Shown here: in pieces, positions 33,965-46,037 of the stretch
How the letters are laid out: each line of letters begins with the position of its first letter
How positions within the stretch are numbered: the first letter of the stretch is position 1
Assembly: GCF_028502605.1 (NCBI RefSeq)
Contig: NC_079236.1
Span: forward strand, 62,001-126,000
Length of the DNA stretch: 64,000 bases
Reading direction: 5' to 3'
Source of the DNA: Trichoderma breve
Lineage: Eukaryota > Ascomycota > Sordariomycetes > Hypocreales > Hypocreaceae
Notes under the pieces: model-generated
Databases searched by the model: none
What the model was told of the DNA's origin: nothing
What the model saw: only the letters and a program-made list of their open reading frames with translations
Program-made: the position numbers and the translations under genes

Positions 33965-36509
33965 CTTGAATGAGTTGAAAAAGAGATTGACTGGGAAGAT
34001 TGAGTCTCAGAACACTGCTCGTCTGGATCAAAGGGGGAAAATTACCAACTCCCAACACGTCCATTTTATGTCAACTGCTCTTCAGAGCCCCCTCTCGTGC
34101 TCTGACTTTGGTCTTACAATGGATACTCGTACATTTATCCGGCCACTATTCTATACACATATTCGAATCCTTGTCGCAAGGCATCTGAGGTTGGGCCATT
34201 TAGCCTTTTTATCCGCGATGACGCTTTTTGCGGAGATGAGGCAGGGGTTCAATCAACACCAAGCCAATCGCGCACACTGATTCAAGGCATCTAAAATAGC
34301 GAGAAGTTTCGGTGTTGGTTAAACGGATGTATAAGAACTCTACAGTGAAGATGAATTTGATCATAATTCTAGATGACAAATATATTTGTTACTATTGATG
34401 TCATGCGCTGTAGACATATCTGTCGGTGAGATGTCACTGAGGCATTAGCTTCAGCAGTCAGCGGATTTTGGAGTTGGACTTGCCTAGCAACTAGTACTAT
34501 GCGCTAGAAGAACTATTTTCTCTGCATGGCTATATGATGCTGCGGCGAAAAATGTTCCCGAACTTCTACAAAGAAGTACTATGCCCTCGAAATAGTTGGG
34601 ATATTGACCAACAGGCTATACGTAGCCAGTGTTTGCAAGCCTCAAAGTTATACCTCTTATCATCATGCAACTACTAAACGTACCTATGCATGACAGCACG
34701 GTTGGTTGACACAGCAGAGCTGAACTCGTAACTCAATCTAGAATAATAAACTACGTCTTGTAGTCAATACTTCTAACAATTAATGTATGTTTTTCGGATA
34801 TAGTTCCCTATATTTTTACATCGGAATGGCTTCTCTCCATCCCAAAGCTCCCCTACCATTTTCCTTATTGTGACGAAAGTAGGTGTCTCCTACTGGATTG
34901 CCATCGACATAAATCCACTTTTCAGCTGTTTTGCGTCCGGCGCTTGGCCTCTTGTCATGAATCTTCTATTGGCCGATGTTACCTCAATCATAGATCGGTT
35001 CCTTATTCTAGCCGGAACTATGTGATCTAGTTCCACACCATTTTCAAGTACGTTTTGAGACATCGGCGGAAGAAGTCATCGGGGAACTATAGCTGGTATT
35101 GGGAGAGTATAGCGAGTAAGTAATGGTAATGTAGAGAAAGAATGATATTACGGTATGTCAACGACGCTTAAATAACCTTGATCATTCATTACTACTTCTC
35201 CGCGGGATTTCTACAACTGTGACTTATATATATTTCTCCTTACTCATGCATTATGACCATGTACAGTACTCCTCGTCAGCAAGTTGAGTATGCTAAATGC
35301 TTGACAACCCCAGGATTCATAGGAGCAATGGCTCCATCGTTGCGCCGGTGCCTGTTGCAAACTCATCCCGGTATCCTGAACCCGCCCGCATTCCTATTTT
35401 CGCTCAATGTAAGCCTTTGGAGCATCATCAACTTCATTGGCCCAGTCAATTATCTCTTTTTCCATAACTAGAGAATCTTATGAGAGGGGTATTCCACCAT
35501 CTTGACTAATAAGAGAAAGGCGTAGTCAACGTGAATCTGTATCCCCAGCATCGTCTCGGCAAACCGGCAATGGATGGCGCTATCGGGACTTTAGCCGATG
35601 CACCCCACAAACATTGCAGATACCGCTAGACCGGGGATGCCACACTTGATGATGAGAATCCGGGAAATTCCACTCAGAAGACGAAATCATCATATGGTCT
35701 CAATTTCAATGCAAAGCACTCTGTAGTCTCCTATGAATGGAAAGCCATTGGGTCGAAATTTGGTGTCCTTTTGAGGGGGCAAATTGGACGTTCAAACATC
35801 AACTTCCAAATGGCTATTATAGTTTTGATACACCCCCATTCATACAATTTATCGTCTTTAGTTTTATTCAATCAGTTTCTGAATGTTCAGTATCATTAAT
35901 TAATTTTGATGTAAGATCATCATATTACAAGTAACCCACAGCTCCTTATACTAACATCGCCATCGTTGAACCAAGCCTGCAGTTAAGCCCTCACATTGTT
36001 TGCTGATCCCGCCCATGGTAAAACGGCCGGGCCTAACCTACAAAGTAATCCTAGCCCGATGTGTCGGATCCAGCCGCCAACTTCTCAAGTAGATAATGAA
36101 GATGCTTCATCATTATTATCACAGCAACATAAATAAATGGTCGTATTTTCATAACAATTGGTCGTGTTTAGGGTTGTCATTTTAAGTGGTGGTGCGAATT
36201 GAGTTCGTTCTAATGAGAGAAGGAATATCTTAAACGTCGGTAGCCGTTAGCGGAACAGAAGTTGAAAGGACCATGTCTTGTTAATATCTATTCAGTAGTG
36301 TATTTCCAGTGGCTGATGTTTGTCTAATACACCCCCATTTACAGCCGCATGACATGGCGACTTCTTCAGATGTGTTGCACGATGAGACCATTAAGTCAGA
36401 AATGATGTCAGAAATAGATGCGCATATATATTCTAATGGCCGCTGAAAATATATACCAAGGAAGTCATTCCAAGTGAGATAAAACATCAATTGGCCCAAG
36501 CGTCCATTC
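33965..36509. other. Gene-poor interval between GH30 and swo1
   Basis: 2.5 kb. It holds the GH30 promoter on one side and the swo1 3' flank on the other. The only coding-like signal is the minus-strand patch at 34816-35063 listed separately. Frames on the plus strand (34000-34280, 35253-35471, 35737-35934) are featureless. Confidence 0.5.
34816..35063 (-). other. Possible small gene or coding relic in two overlapping frames
   Basis: From ATG 35063 a 57-codon frame runs to TAG at 34890 with a protein-like sequence (ENGVELDHIVPARIRNRSM). Overlapping it, another frame from about 34966 to a TAA near 34816 reads SAGRKTAEKWIYVDGNPVG and onward, also protein-like, and is preceded by a possible TAG acceptor. 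Either a frameshifted relic or a spliced small gene could explain this. I recognise no family. Confidence 0.2.
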
Positions 36510-38271
36510 TTAATTTTGACTAAACTGTACACCGATGTCGATGTAATAGAAGTTGGGATCTGCTGTCGCTGGTGGAGTAAATGTCTTTATGGCTTGTTCA
36601 TTAACAATCTGCTCCCCCGTTGGGCTGGTAAGGCGTATTCCAACAGGCAAATTGAAAGGTCCTGAACCCTGTGGAATTACCCAGCTTCCATATCGTTCTT
36701 GTGGGCGACTGCTGGTGTAGTTTGGATCATGTTCCAAAGCTACCCAAGTATCGGTGCCTGCACCCTTGATCTCAATCTTGGTGACCGATCCGGGTCCATT
36801 AGTATTCACGGCTGTCAGAGCAAAATAGTACGGCCCCCCGCCATTTCGAAGCCATATATAAACATTTCCAAGTTTGGGGCAAGCGACTCTCTTGTATCGA
36901 GTCGGAATTACACCATTAGTGAGTGAACCGTTGCCCTGCAAGCGGCCCATGGCAATGTCCGAGAGATCGAGATGAATGCTGTCGGCCGGAAGAGGGCAGC
37001 CATATTTAAAATCGATCTCTCCACAATGATCGGCACCGGGGCCACCTATGGCAAGTTAGTCAGTGCTCTCGCTAAGTCTAAACCGAATGTCTTACAGCAC
37101 CACTTGGAATTTGCGCTACAAGGGCAGCTGTCTACTATTTCCAGTGTGATCGGATCGGTGTAGCCAGCTTCTCCTACAGCATAGTCGGTTCCGTCTGGTT
37201 TTGTCTGGATGAGCTCAATGCATTCGCCACAAGACAGGTAGTTATCTAGAGCTCCTGGCAGAGAAGACCAAAACTATCTTGACATTAGATCAGTAGCAAA
37301 ATAATGAGAAGTGTCTCTTACCTGCGAATAGTAATCTCCGTTTGGTGCTGCAAAGTTGCCGCGAAGAGTAGTGCCCGTAGGATCTTTGCAAAGTAAGGGG
37401 TAGGCTGTGCAGAAAGCATCACAAGTTGATCCCAACATAGGATCTGTCCAGCTCGCGGTAACACTGCCTTTGGTGCAGAGACCATAGAGGCCAAAGCCAC
37501 AGGCTCCGCCGCTTGTCAAGCCGAAATGCGTAGATCTCTGGAGCCTCGACAGTCAGCACGTCTCAGGAGAATAAAGGGTGGCAGGTGTAGTCGCCTTACA
37601 CTGTAGTGCCAAGTCTCATTGCTAGTTACATGGTGGACTTCCGGGTACATAGTTCCTGATTTGCAATCCGCCGAAGGTGGCGTGGCACAGGTGCAGCCAC
37701 CCGTGCAGAACTCGGATGTGTCATCAGTGGCACAATATGATGGACAGCAAACATTATCCACTAGAGTCCAGGACCCGCAGCTAGAGGCAGCAATACTTGG
37801 GTAAGGAGACTGGGAATGAGGAGCAACCGTAGCAGTATCGGTCGTGGTATACGTGGAAGCGCCACCAGTTGGTGAGCCGCCCCCAGGCGAGGAGCCGGCA
37901 GATGAGGATCTGGAAACTGAGCTGGTAGATGAAGATCTCGAGACTGAGCTGGATGAAGTTGATGATCTACTAGTAGTACTGCCGCCACCCTATACTTGGT
38001 TAGAAAACGTCTCACAATAGCTGTAGAAACTCATACAGTTGAGGCAAGACACTGAGAATAGAAGTCGTTCACGTAAGTGCACTGGGCGCCAGAAACGCAG
38101 CATGTTGGGCCGGCCCATCCATTACCTCCACATTGGCCACTAAACTCGAGTTAGTAGATGAGGTAGAAGATATCATGGCGTTCAGTGTGCTCACAATAAT
38201 GCTGCGCAATTCTGCTGAACTGACAGCGAAATAAGGCTTGCAAGAGCCAGTAGACTAAGTTTACGAGCCAT
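36510..38271 (-). CDS. swo1: Swollenin, expansin-like cellulose-loosening protein
   Basis: Six exons (38271-38195, 38139-38037, 37989-37600, 37537-37322, 37273-37096, 37045-36510) join in phase to 499 residues, about the T. reesei SWO1 length. Order: signal peptide (1-19), fungal cellulose-binding module CBM1 (about 22-58, with [14 protein letters not shown]), a Ser/Thr/Arg-rich linker with repeated SVSRSSS-like units (about 60-115), a cysteine-rich fibronectin-like stretch with [13 protein letters not shown], then an expansin double-psi barrel ([16 protein letters not shown], and [12 protein letters not shown]) and a C-terminal expansin beta-sandwich ([18 protein letters not shown]). Swollenin loosens cellulose and xylan without strong hydrolysis and is secreted during growth on plant wall. 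Match to Trichoderma swollenin is very strong. TATA box 77-86 bp upstream. Confidence 0.97.
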
Positions 38272-39474
38272 TCCGGCTATTACGACTATTTGGGAAAGGC
38301 GAATACCTCTAGTTCAGACGGCTTACTGACGGTCTTACTCTTTTAGCTTTATATAAATGCAGTGGTATGACTTGTTATGCACCGAAGTTCTTCGCTTGAG
38401 GGGGTTCTATTTAGGCTGAGTATTATCAGGTGTTTTTGGATCGGATAAGCGGATGTCCAAATGCTAAAAACAAGGGCCCAGGCTCTACACCGCTGCAGAG
38501 CTGGAGATGGGCCTCGCGGGACGTAACAACCGTGATAAAAGAGCTTGCCTATCAGGTATTGGATGGTTAATAGCAAAAATATGTAACACTGGAAGCTGGT
38601 GACCAGTGCTTAATGCCTAAACGTGTATATAAATTACCAACAGCCTACTCGCTTCAGCCTGCATCAGGATGTTTGGAGACACATTCAAGGGCATTCTATT
38701 AGAATAGGCTTATTTCTATATTTCCCAGAAACCTAGGTCATCAATTTTTGTTATTATTATTACCTTTTATGTAGAAATAATATCCCGCTTTTTGTTCAAT
38801 GCCACAGTGAGCCCATGGTCTAAATTACCTCTTATAGCATTAGAGAGGAAACTCGATATTTTGGAATGGCTATTTCCGTTCAAACCCTCCTTCCCTCTTC
38901 GACACGCCGGCTATCATATATTGTAGGGCCAATAGTGACATTCTCTCGAGCCACCTTTTGCCATGCTGCTCTCCTCTTTGTATGTGCTCCGTTGTGTAAC
39001 GGGAAAACTGCAAACTGGCCAACGGCGAGGTGAAATATTCCACTAGGTTATTTTGCCGAATATTCAACCTCACGCTCTTATATGCTTTAGGGTCAATTGT
39101 GATTCCTGTAGCAGTTAGACCGCACATGCAAGTCATTGCTTCAGTGATCTGGGATCGTGAGATTGAATGACCACCTAGCTACAGCCGGGAATGTAGGACT
39201 GTGCGGTATTACCGCGTCCTAGCAGCGTGGAATCCAGCAGCCCCGCCACACTCACCCACCAAAACATACATTGGATTCACCCAATTAATCTGAGAATATT
39301 ACCTCGCACTTAATAAGAGTACAATCTTTCTTGCCTTCTTTTCTCTCAAACCTGAATGCTATGAAGTTCTATCGTTTACATTGAAGTCAGTCTACAACCG
39401 CTTTTATTTTATGGTATAGAGCCACAAGGTATAACAGTCTATGTTGCGCTCACTCATTCTTCTCACATGTTGCT
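38272..39474. other. swo1 promoter and NLR 3' flank
   Basis: 1.2 kb without a gene apart from the TATA box. The 88-codon minus-strand frame at 38870-39136 shows no domain. Confidence 0.5.
38348..38357 (-). promoter_or_regulatory. TATA box of swo1
   Basis: TTTATATAAA, its own reverse complement, lies 77-86 bp before the swo1 ATG at 38271. Confidence 0.5.
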
Positions 39475-42400
39475 TTAATAAAATCGACTCTCTTCTGTAG
39501 TGGGTGGCTTTTCTTGCCCACTTCCCTCATTGTGAAATGATATATCGCTGTTGCTTCCGTAATAACGTTGCTGCTGGTTGTAATAATTCGGGTATCCCTG
39601 GCCCTGATACGATTGTCGCGCTCTGTCTGGTGGTGGCTGCGCCGTCTGAGAACTGTACCCGCCATACCGCGCTGGGATGCTACCATCATATGCGGAATAC
39701 CGCTTCGTGTCCTGGTTCTGAGCGTCACTGGTGTTGGAATTATTGTACACTTCCATATTGTGATACTGTCCGTATGGGTGAGCGCCTGTTTGTCCTGGGT
39801 ATGCTGTGAATTGCTCTGTCGGATTATTCATTGGAGGGGGCGACTGTTGCGATGGGCTGCTGTAAGGAATGCCGGCTTGCGGCATTGGGGCTTGGAAATG
39901 GGCACCGGGATCCGCCCTCTGAACATGTTGCGGTGCAGGTTTTCTTCTAATGACTTCCAAAGGCGCTGGGACTGCCATTTGCGCAGACACATCACGAATA
40001 CTGGCAATGGATTCCCTCTTTGGGATGAATGCTGAGGGTTCATGAGGCGACCAGCTATTCGTTGGCTGAATAGAAGCGGCGTCATAGTTAGCTTGAGGAG
40101 GCGACATAGGGACCGGAGTTTGAGACGTAAATAGGGCGTGTGTAGCCTCAGCGACTGCTGAAACACTGAAAACTTCGGGATATGTCGAAGGTTCAATATC
40201 CGGAGAGGCCGTCTCTGGGGCCGCCTCCACGGTTGTCTCTACGGTTGCCTCTACAACCGTTTGAGAATCGATGGCTATAGCTGGCTCGGAATTCGTGTTC
40301 TCATTCGGCTGGGGATCGCTTGCAGCATCATCCCCGTCATTTAACTGAACAGCGGAGTCCGGCATAGCATTTAATTCCGAGATCTTTGGATGCTCATCCT
40401 CGTAAGGTAATCCTTGTTTGCTCACGTTGGCCGACCGAATGATGCTCTCCAAGGTGACATTGCCTGAATCTGCAGCCGTCTTAAGAGCGTCAAGAAGCAC
40501 GGTAACGCGGTTAACAAGCACCCCCAAACATTGCCACTGTTCGCTTGAAGAGCCAACAAACTCATCTTGATCCTCATCTTCAGATTGTTGGGTGGCTTCA
40601 AAGGCTGTCTGAAGTGCATTCTTGTTTCTCTTGCTGGAATGCATAATATCAGCCCCGTTATCCAGCAGAAAGGTCACAGCCTCCACATCACCACGTCCAG
40701 CAGCTACAATCAAAGCAGTGTCGCCGTCATTATCTGGCAAGTTGATATCCGCCCCTGCATTGAGCAGCACCTGTAAGGATTCCTTTGGCAGATATGCGGC
40801 AGCATTTATGAGTGGTGTTGAGGAGTCGTATCCTCCAAACACATCCAGGTCTGCTTTGGCATTGACCAGCATCTCCAAGATGTGAGCCTCACCACGCTGG
40901 CACGCCGCGACAATGGGGGGCGAGTCTGTCCCGAGTCCGAGATTTGGATTTGCACCCTTCTCCAACAGTAAGGATACAATATCGGATCTACTCGATTCGC
41001 AGGCCCCCTGAAGCGCGGTACCTGCTGCGAAGTTGGCATTTTCGGTGCATGCGTTCACCTCAGCTCCCCGATTAATGAGCTCTTGGACAATTTCATAGTG
41101 TCCTTCAGCAGCGGCAGTTTGCAATGCCCAGCCATTTTCGTCGTTGATATCCGCACCGGCATCCAGTAGCAACTGCACCATTTCCATAATGCCATCAAAC
41201 GCAGCCGCCGTTAAAGCTGTTCCGTACTCTTCCCCTGTGGCGTTCGGATTTGCGCCAAAGCTCTGCAACAACAGCCTCACAGTCGTTACCTTCTCTCTGT
41301 CGGTCGCATTATAGAGGGCGTCGCTCAATGTTTCCTGTGTTATGGAACCGTTTGCATATTCCCAAGCCAACTGTAGCATTTTGTCCTGTGGTTCGCTGCA
41401 CGTTGCAGCCTCGGTAAAAAGGCCATTGACATCTAAGCCTTGGCGGTGGTCTAAGAGAGACTTCACAATGTCCCAATTCCACTCTTCAACTGCAGAATCT
41501 AGAGCGGATTGAAATACATCTGTCTCATGACCAAAATTGAGTAATTTGTTGAATACTTCAATTCTTCCGGCAGCGGCAGCAGCGATAAGTGCTGCGCTAT
41601 AGTCTTGAGGAGGTAATTTGTCTGCATAGCTCTCAATCAAGTACTCAAACATCGAATAGTCGGCCAACAATGCTGCCAAGGCAAGAGGGCATGGGACGTC
41701 TTCATCATCCGACTTGAAAGTTAGTGACACATTGTGCTCCACGAGCAGCTCAACAGCTTCACGGCTCCCAGAAGAAATGGCTGCGTTGACAACTGGCCCA
41801 ATATCATTTGCAACAGCGTTCGGATCGGCGCCTCTTAAGAGCAACTTCTTCATGACTTGGATGTGTCCGCCGAATGAAGCCATATGCAGTGGGGTTTGTT
41901 CGTGAATCTCTGCAGCATCGTCGATTACTGCACCGCGGTTAAGCAGTTCCTCTACAATATTGGGCCGGCCTAGATAAGCAGCGAAATGCAGCTTGCGATG
42001 GGTTAGTCTTAAAGATATCATGTAATAAAGCAGCCTCAAGGAGCTTACCGGAGTATTGACCAATGAGTCTCGCTCTTTGATCTCGGCTTCATGGCCATTG
42101 CGTATAAGAGCTGCAACTAGTTGTCGGAAGCCAATTGCCGCCGCAACATGTAATCCATTTAGCGTCTTATAGTCGAAGTTATCAAATGTGGTCGTCATGC
42201 GCGCGTACTCGATCATCCAACGACGCCGAATCGTAGAATCTGGTTTCCAAAAGTCATCTTCGAAACTTAAATCTTCGGCAATCTCCAGAGTCGCGTTGCT
42301 AGCATGGTGTAGCCAATGCTTAACAGTATAAGCCAAGGCTTTGTCTTTGGCCATTTCAGCTTCAGGATCGTCCTCCTCTTCGTCTTCTTCGTCCTCCTCT

Positions 42401-45108
42401 TCATACATTTCTTCGCTGTCCGAGTATTCGTCGTCGTCGTCATCGTCGTCACCGTCCTCCTCCTCCTCGTCTTCCTCATCATCCACTTGCTCGGCGGCAC
42501 TGGCATTTTCAGATTGAGCATCTTCTTGATCAGGATTGTGCTGTTCATCTTTGTCAGAGATTTCGGCCGCTGATTCCTTAGGGACCGGATCCGGCATGGG
42601 GAAATCCAGAGTGTCCTTGATATGAGTGAAGCATCGTAGAGCTATCACACCATGTTGCCACTTGATTTCCTCCTTGGACAATCCGAGTAGTTCCTTGGCA
42701 TTCTCTGACAAGTGCGTCTTTACAATTATGTTAACAAAACAAACAACAGAGTCAGCTTTACTCGTTCGCTTTAGATATAGAAGCGGTTTGCATTGCTCAA
42801 TCAACTTGCGCAGCTCGCCCTTTTCCTGATCCGTAGATGACAGCCCTGCGAGCAGACTAAGCTCTGATTCGGTAGGATCTTCATAGGTCAACACCAAGGC
42901 ACGCAAAATTTCCTTGATTTTCTCGACGTGAGTCTCATTCAGCTCAAATATTTGGCGCCAGGAGTGGTCCAGTAGTGTCTTCAAATCTTGAGGCATGTTT
43001 TCGAGAATCTTTCGAACTCTGAGGTCGCTTTCAGTGTTGGAAAGCTCCCCTAGTTGGATACATGTGATGTCGATCCACTGGGTATTTTGGGCGCGCTTGC
43101 CTACCAGACTGCTGGCGAAGTATGCGAGGGCTTTGTTGTATTGTTTTTGCTCTCCAATTGCCGTAATCATCTTCTTGGCATGTTTACGCAGCTCCAATTG
43201 AACTTGATTCTCATATCTGCTGTCTTCCAAGTCAATCACGCGGACGCCGTCGACCTTGAGGGCTGCGTCAACATTGTGGGACTCTCTACTGGTAATAAAC
43301 CATCGAGTCGGGACACGTCTAGAGCCCACGGAACCCAGAGCTTCCAATTCACCTGCGATAAACTTCATCAGTTTGATGGTCGAGTCCGATTCGGCGGGCA
43401 GAGCATGAAGGTTGTTGAGCACGAAATAGACCCTGCTGCCAATGAATTCATCAGCGAGCATATCTTGAATTGACTGCCACATGTTTTCAACAGTTATTTG
43501 CGCTTGCTGTGACCGACTCGCATCATCTTTTCCCTTTTTCTTAGTGAATATCTTCGCGTATGGTGCGAGCGTCTCTTGTTGGTTGATGAGTTGCCTTATC
43601 ACGGACTTCAAGACATCCTCGGCGGTAGAATAGTCTGTTGTCGTATCACAGAAGAAATACACAAGGAGAATTGGGCCCTGTCCGGTATCGTTCTCTTCAT
43701 TCTCGCGTATTAGCTTCTCAATGCCCTGCAAGGCAGCCATAGCGGCGTTCGTTTTGCCTCGGCCTTCGCGACCACGGACATATAAAAAGTCCACCGTCTG
43801 AGGAGGCTTCTCTTTGTCACCATCTCCTGTGTATCGCAGCCACTCCAAGTATTCAGCTTCTTGAGGTATCCATGACGAAGGTGTGAAGGATTGTGACAAT
43901 GTTTTTCTCTTCTTTTGAACTTGGGCGCCGTCTAGTGCTTCCATTATACCGCTAATCATGGCGCGGTCAATGTCTCTCACCGAGTTTAAGCGATTCCTAA
44001 CGGATAGCTGAGCTCCATGGATGATCTTTTTCACTGGATCCCGCACCATTTGTGTCCATCGATCGTCTTTTGGGCCATCAAACTTTACCAAATCGCGGTG
44101 ATTGCAGGCCAAACCAAGCTCTTCAACCCCAGGGAGTGTTGCAGAGTCCCGGTTGACGAATTCGGCATATTGCTTTGGTATAAGATTCTTGGTAAGCCCA
44201 AAGAGGCTTGGAAGGCCAGCCATTTGAGAAAAGTCAGTTGGATGCTCTTCCCAGAAACAGAACAAGTCGATTTTCGGATTGATTTTCCCCACTAGACGCA
44301 TAAAGTCATGCTTGAGTTGTCGCAGTTCCTCATCGCCTGGCTTCATGAGCTCTAATAATTTTGATGAAAATGCTACGTCCACCTTTTCTGCAAAATGGGC
44401 GTACATTGCTGCCACAGCCGCAACAGGAGCACCGCTGAATGGAGTGCCAAAGAAAATGCACGCGGTGATTGCCTCAAACATGATGGGAAATAGATCGCGA
44501 CGAGAATCTGCAATCGTGATCGCTTTTGCGACTACTAGACCACCCATGCTATGTCCAATGAACACGATCGGTCTCCGTTGGCATTTCTAATTGCTCTCCG
44601 TCAGCTAGACTCGCAATCGAGGGTTCGATGGCTTACTTCTCTCTTACTCCTCAGTCCAACTAATAGGCCCATGGCAATATTGCCCATGAATTGCTTCACC
44701 TTTAGTTGGCCCGTCCATGCTGAATCGTACATATAGAGCAGCAATCGAGCCCGTGGGAAATCTCTTTGCAAGCCATCTGCGTGTGTGGTCCAGTTGAAAT
44801 CAGTCTTACTAGACTTCCAGCTATCTTCTGGATTGGCTCCTAATCCTGGGACAAACACAATGCTATGACAGCTGTTAGAATAATAAAAAAAAGCGTTTAC
44901 CAATAGATTGGACGTACTCGAGATCGGGAACAATGTTCCCTTTATCAAGTGGATACAGCTCTTTGATGCCTTGCTGCACAATTTCGTAGCCCTTTTGCTT
45001 CTTCGGCGCGGCTGGGTTTAGGTTGGGATTGGGTCCTTTTCGTGTTCCTGATCGCTGGACATTTGCCGACCGCCGCACGGTTGTCGATCGCTGTACTTCA
45101 AGAGACAT
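39475..45108 (-). CDS. NLR-like protein: serine esterase, NACHT-like NTPase and ankyrin repeats
   Basis: Four exons (45108-44918, 44862-44637, 44586-42049, 41991-39475) give 1823 residues. Domains in order: an alpha/beta-hydrolase of the SesB/PGAP1-like type with LDIVFVPGLGANPEDSW, nucleophile elbow GHSMGG (Ser152) and His302 in ACNHRDLVKF; a NACHT-like NTPase with P-loop GREGRGKT at 411-418 and a weak Walker B at about 525-535 (VYFVLNNLHAL, Asn where Asp is usual); an acidic tract (about 839-882); ankyrin repeats (about 925-1450, with HFAAYLGRPNIVEELLNRGA and similar units); and a disordered Pro/Gln/Tyr-rich tail. This is the architecture of fungal NLRs, thought to act in non-self recognition and programmed cell death. 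Intron 3 (41992-42048) is 57 bp, open in frame, so retention would only add 19 residues inside the first ankyrin repeats. Cytosolic. Confidence 0.88.
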
Positions 45109-46037
45109 CTTGAGAACTTGGAGGTTTTTTTTTTTTCCTTTTCTCTTTTTATCGCATTTGATCCAAAGCCAGTTATTTAGAATTGTTCTGGCAAGCGTTG
45201 GTTTATGATTCAATTGAGGCTCAAATGAGGAGCTGCCTCAGAGAGCTCCAGGGGTCCGTCGTTCCTTAGGCAGAAACTTGATGTGTCAAATTTCCTAACC
45301 TGCTGTTCATTGTCAGATACTATAAACAGGGTGTCTAGCGGCTCTCTTTGCATGGCCCCCAAATTTCCCGTGCGGCTGAGTTGAAATCTTGATGAAATAT
45401 GGGTCCAGTACTTCACCTCGTCAGTCAATACAATCCGCAGAATCGACTGAGTTGTAAACTGTTTCTAGCGCATAGTCTTTTTTTACCGATGGGAACTATG
45501 ATCATCATTAGATGTCTTCTTGACAGCATTTCTATAACGGCCGTTGACTAGGTATGTTGGAATCCATTCTCAAACCATCACACCTCCATTCATTGCGGCT
45601 TGTTTATTAATTTCCGCGACAAATGCGGAGTGCAACCCACTGAGTAGCCTCTTAATATCCCAGCTGACGCCCCTACAAGCAGCCATTGTGGCTAGTACAT
45701 GTATCCTGGCCTGGCCTGGAACCATGCGGGCAAATCCATCGCGCTCCTCTGTCTCCGTTCGAGTTTCGTCAACAGCCAATAGGAGGACAATATATTATAA
45801 ACTCAGCCTTGAGAGTGCTAGGATCAGAGTCAGGCTCCTGCTTTCTAGGCAGCTGGCGGAAATTACGAAAAGAGCAGTTCCTTAAAGCGTGAATTTATAA
45901 TTAACTGTTCTCCTTTGAGCAGTAGCAATCGTAAACTTTTAGTTCGCTCAGGGATTCCATGAGGCCAGCCCTACTTGGGGGGCTTCAAAATCAGCCAGAT
46001 CCCCGTGGTAGCTCTGTACGGGTGATGACATTCCGCC
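45109..46037. other. Divergent intergenic region of the NLR and membrane-protein genes
   Basis: 929 bp containing the start regions of both genes, including pyrimidine-rich T runs (45127-45150) just upstream of the NLR ATG. No gene seen; frames at 45544-45892 are featureless. Confidence 0.5.

Noticed and set aside
42267..42573. Frames of 85-93 codons rich in Val/Ile or Arg/Thr inside the NLR gene
   Set aside because: Shadows of the acidic repeat tract read in other frames.
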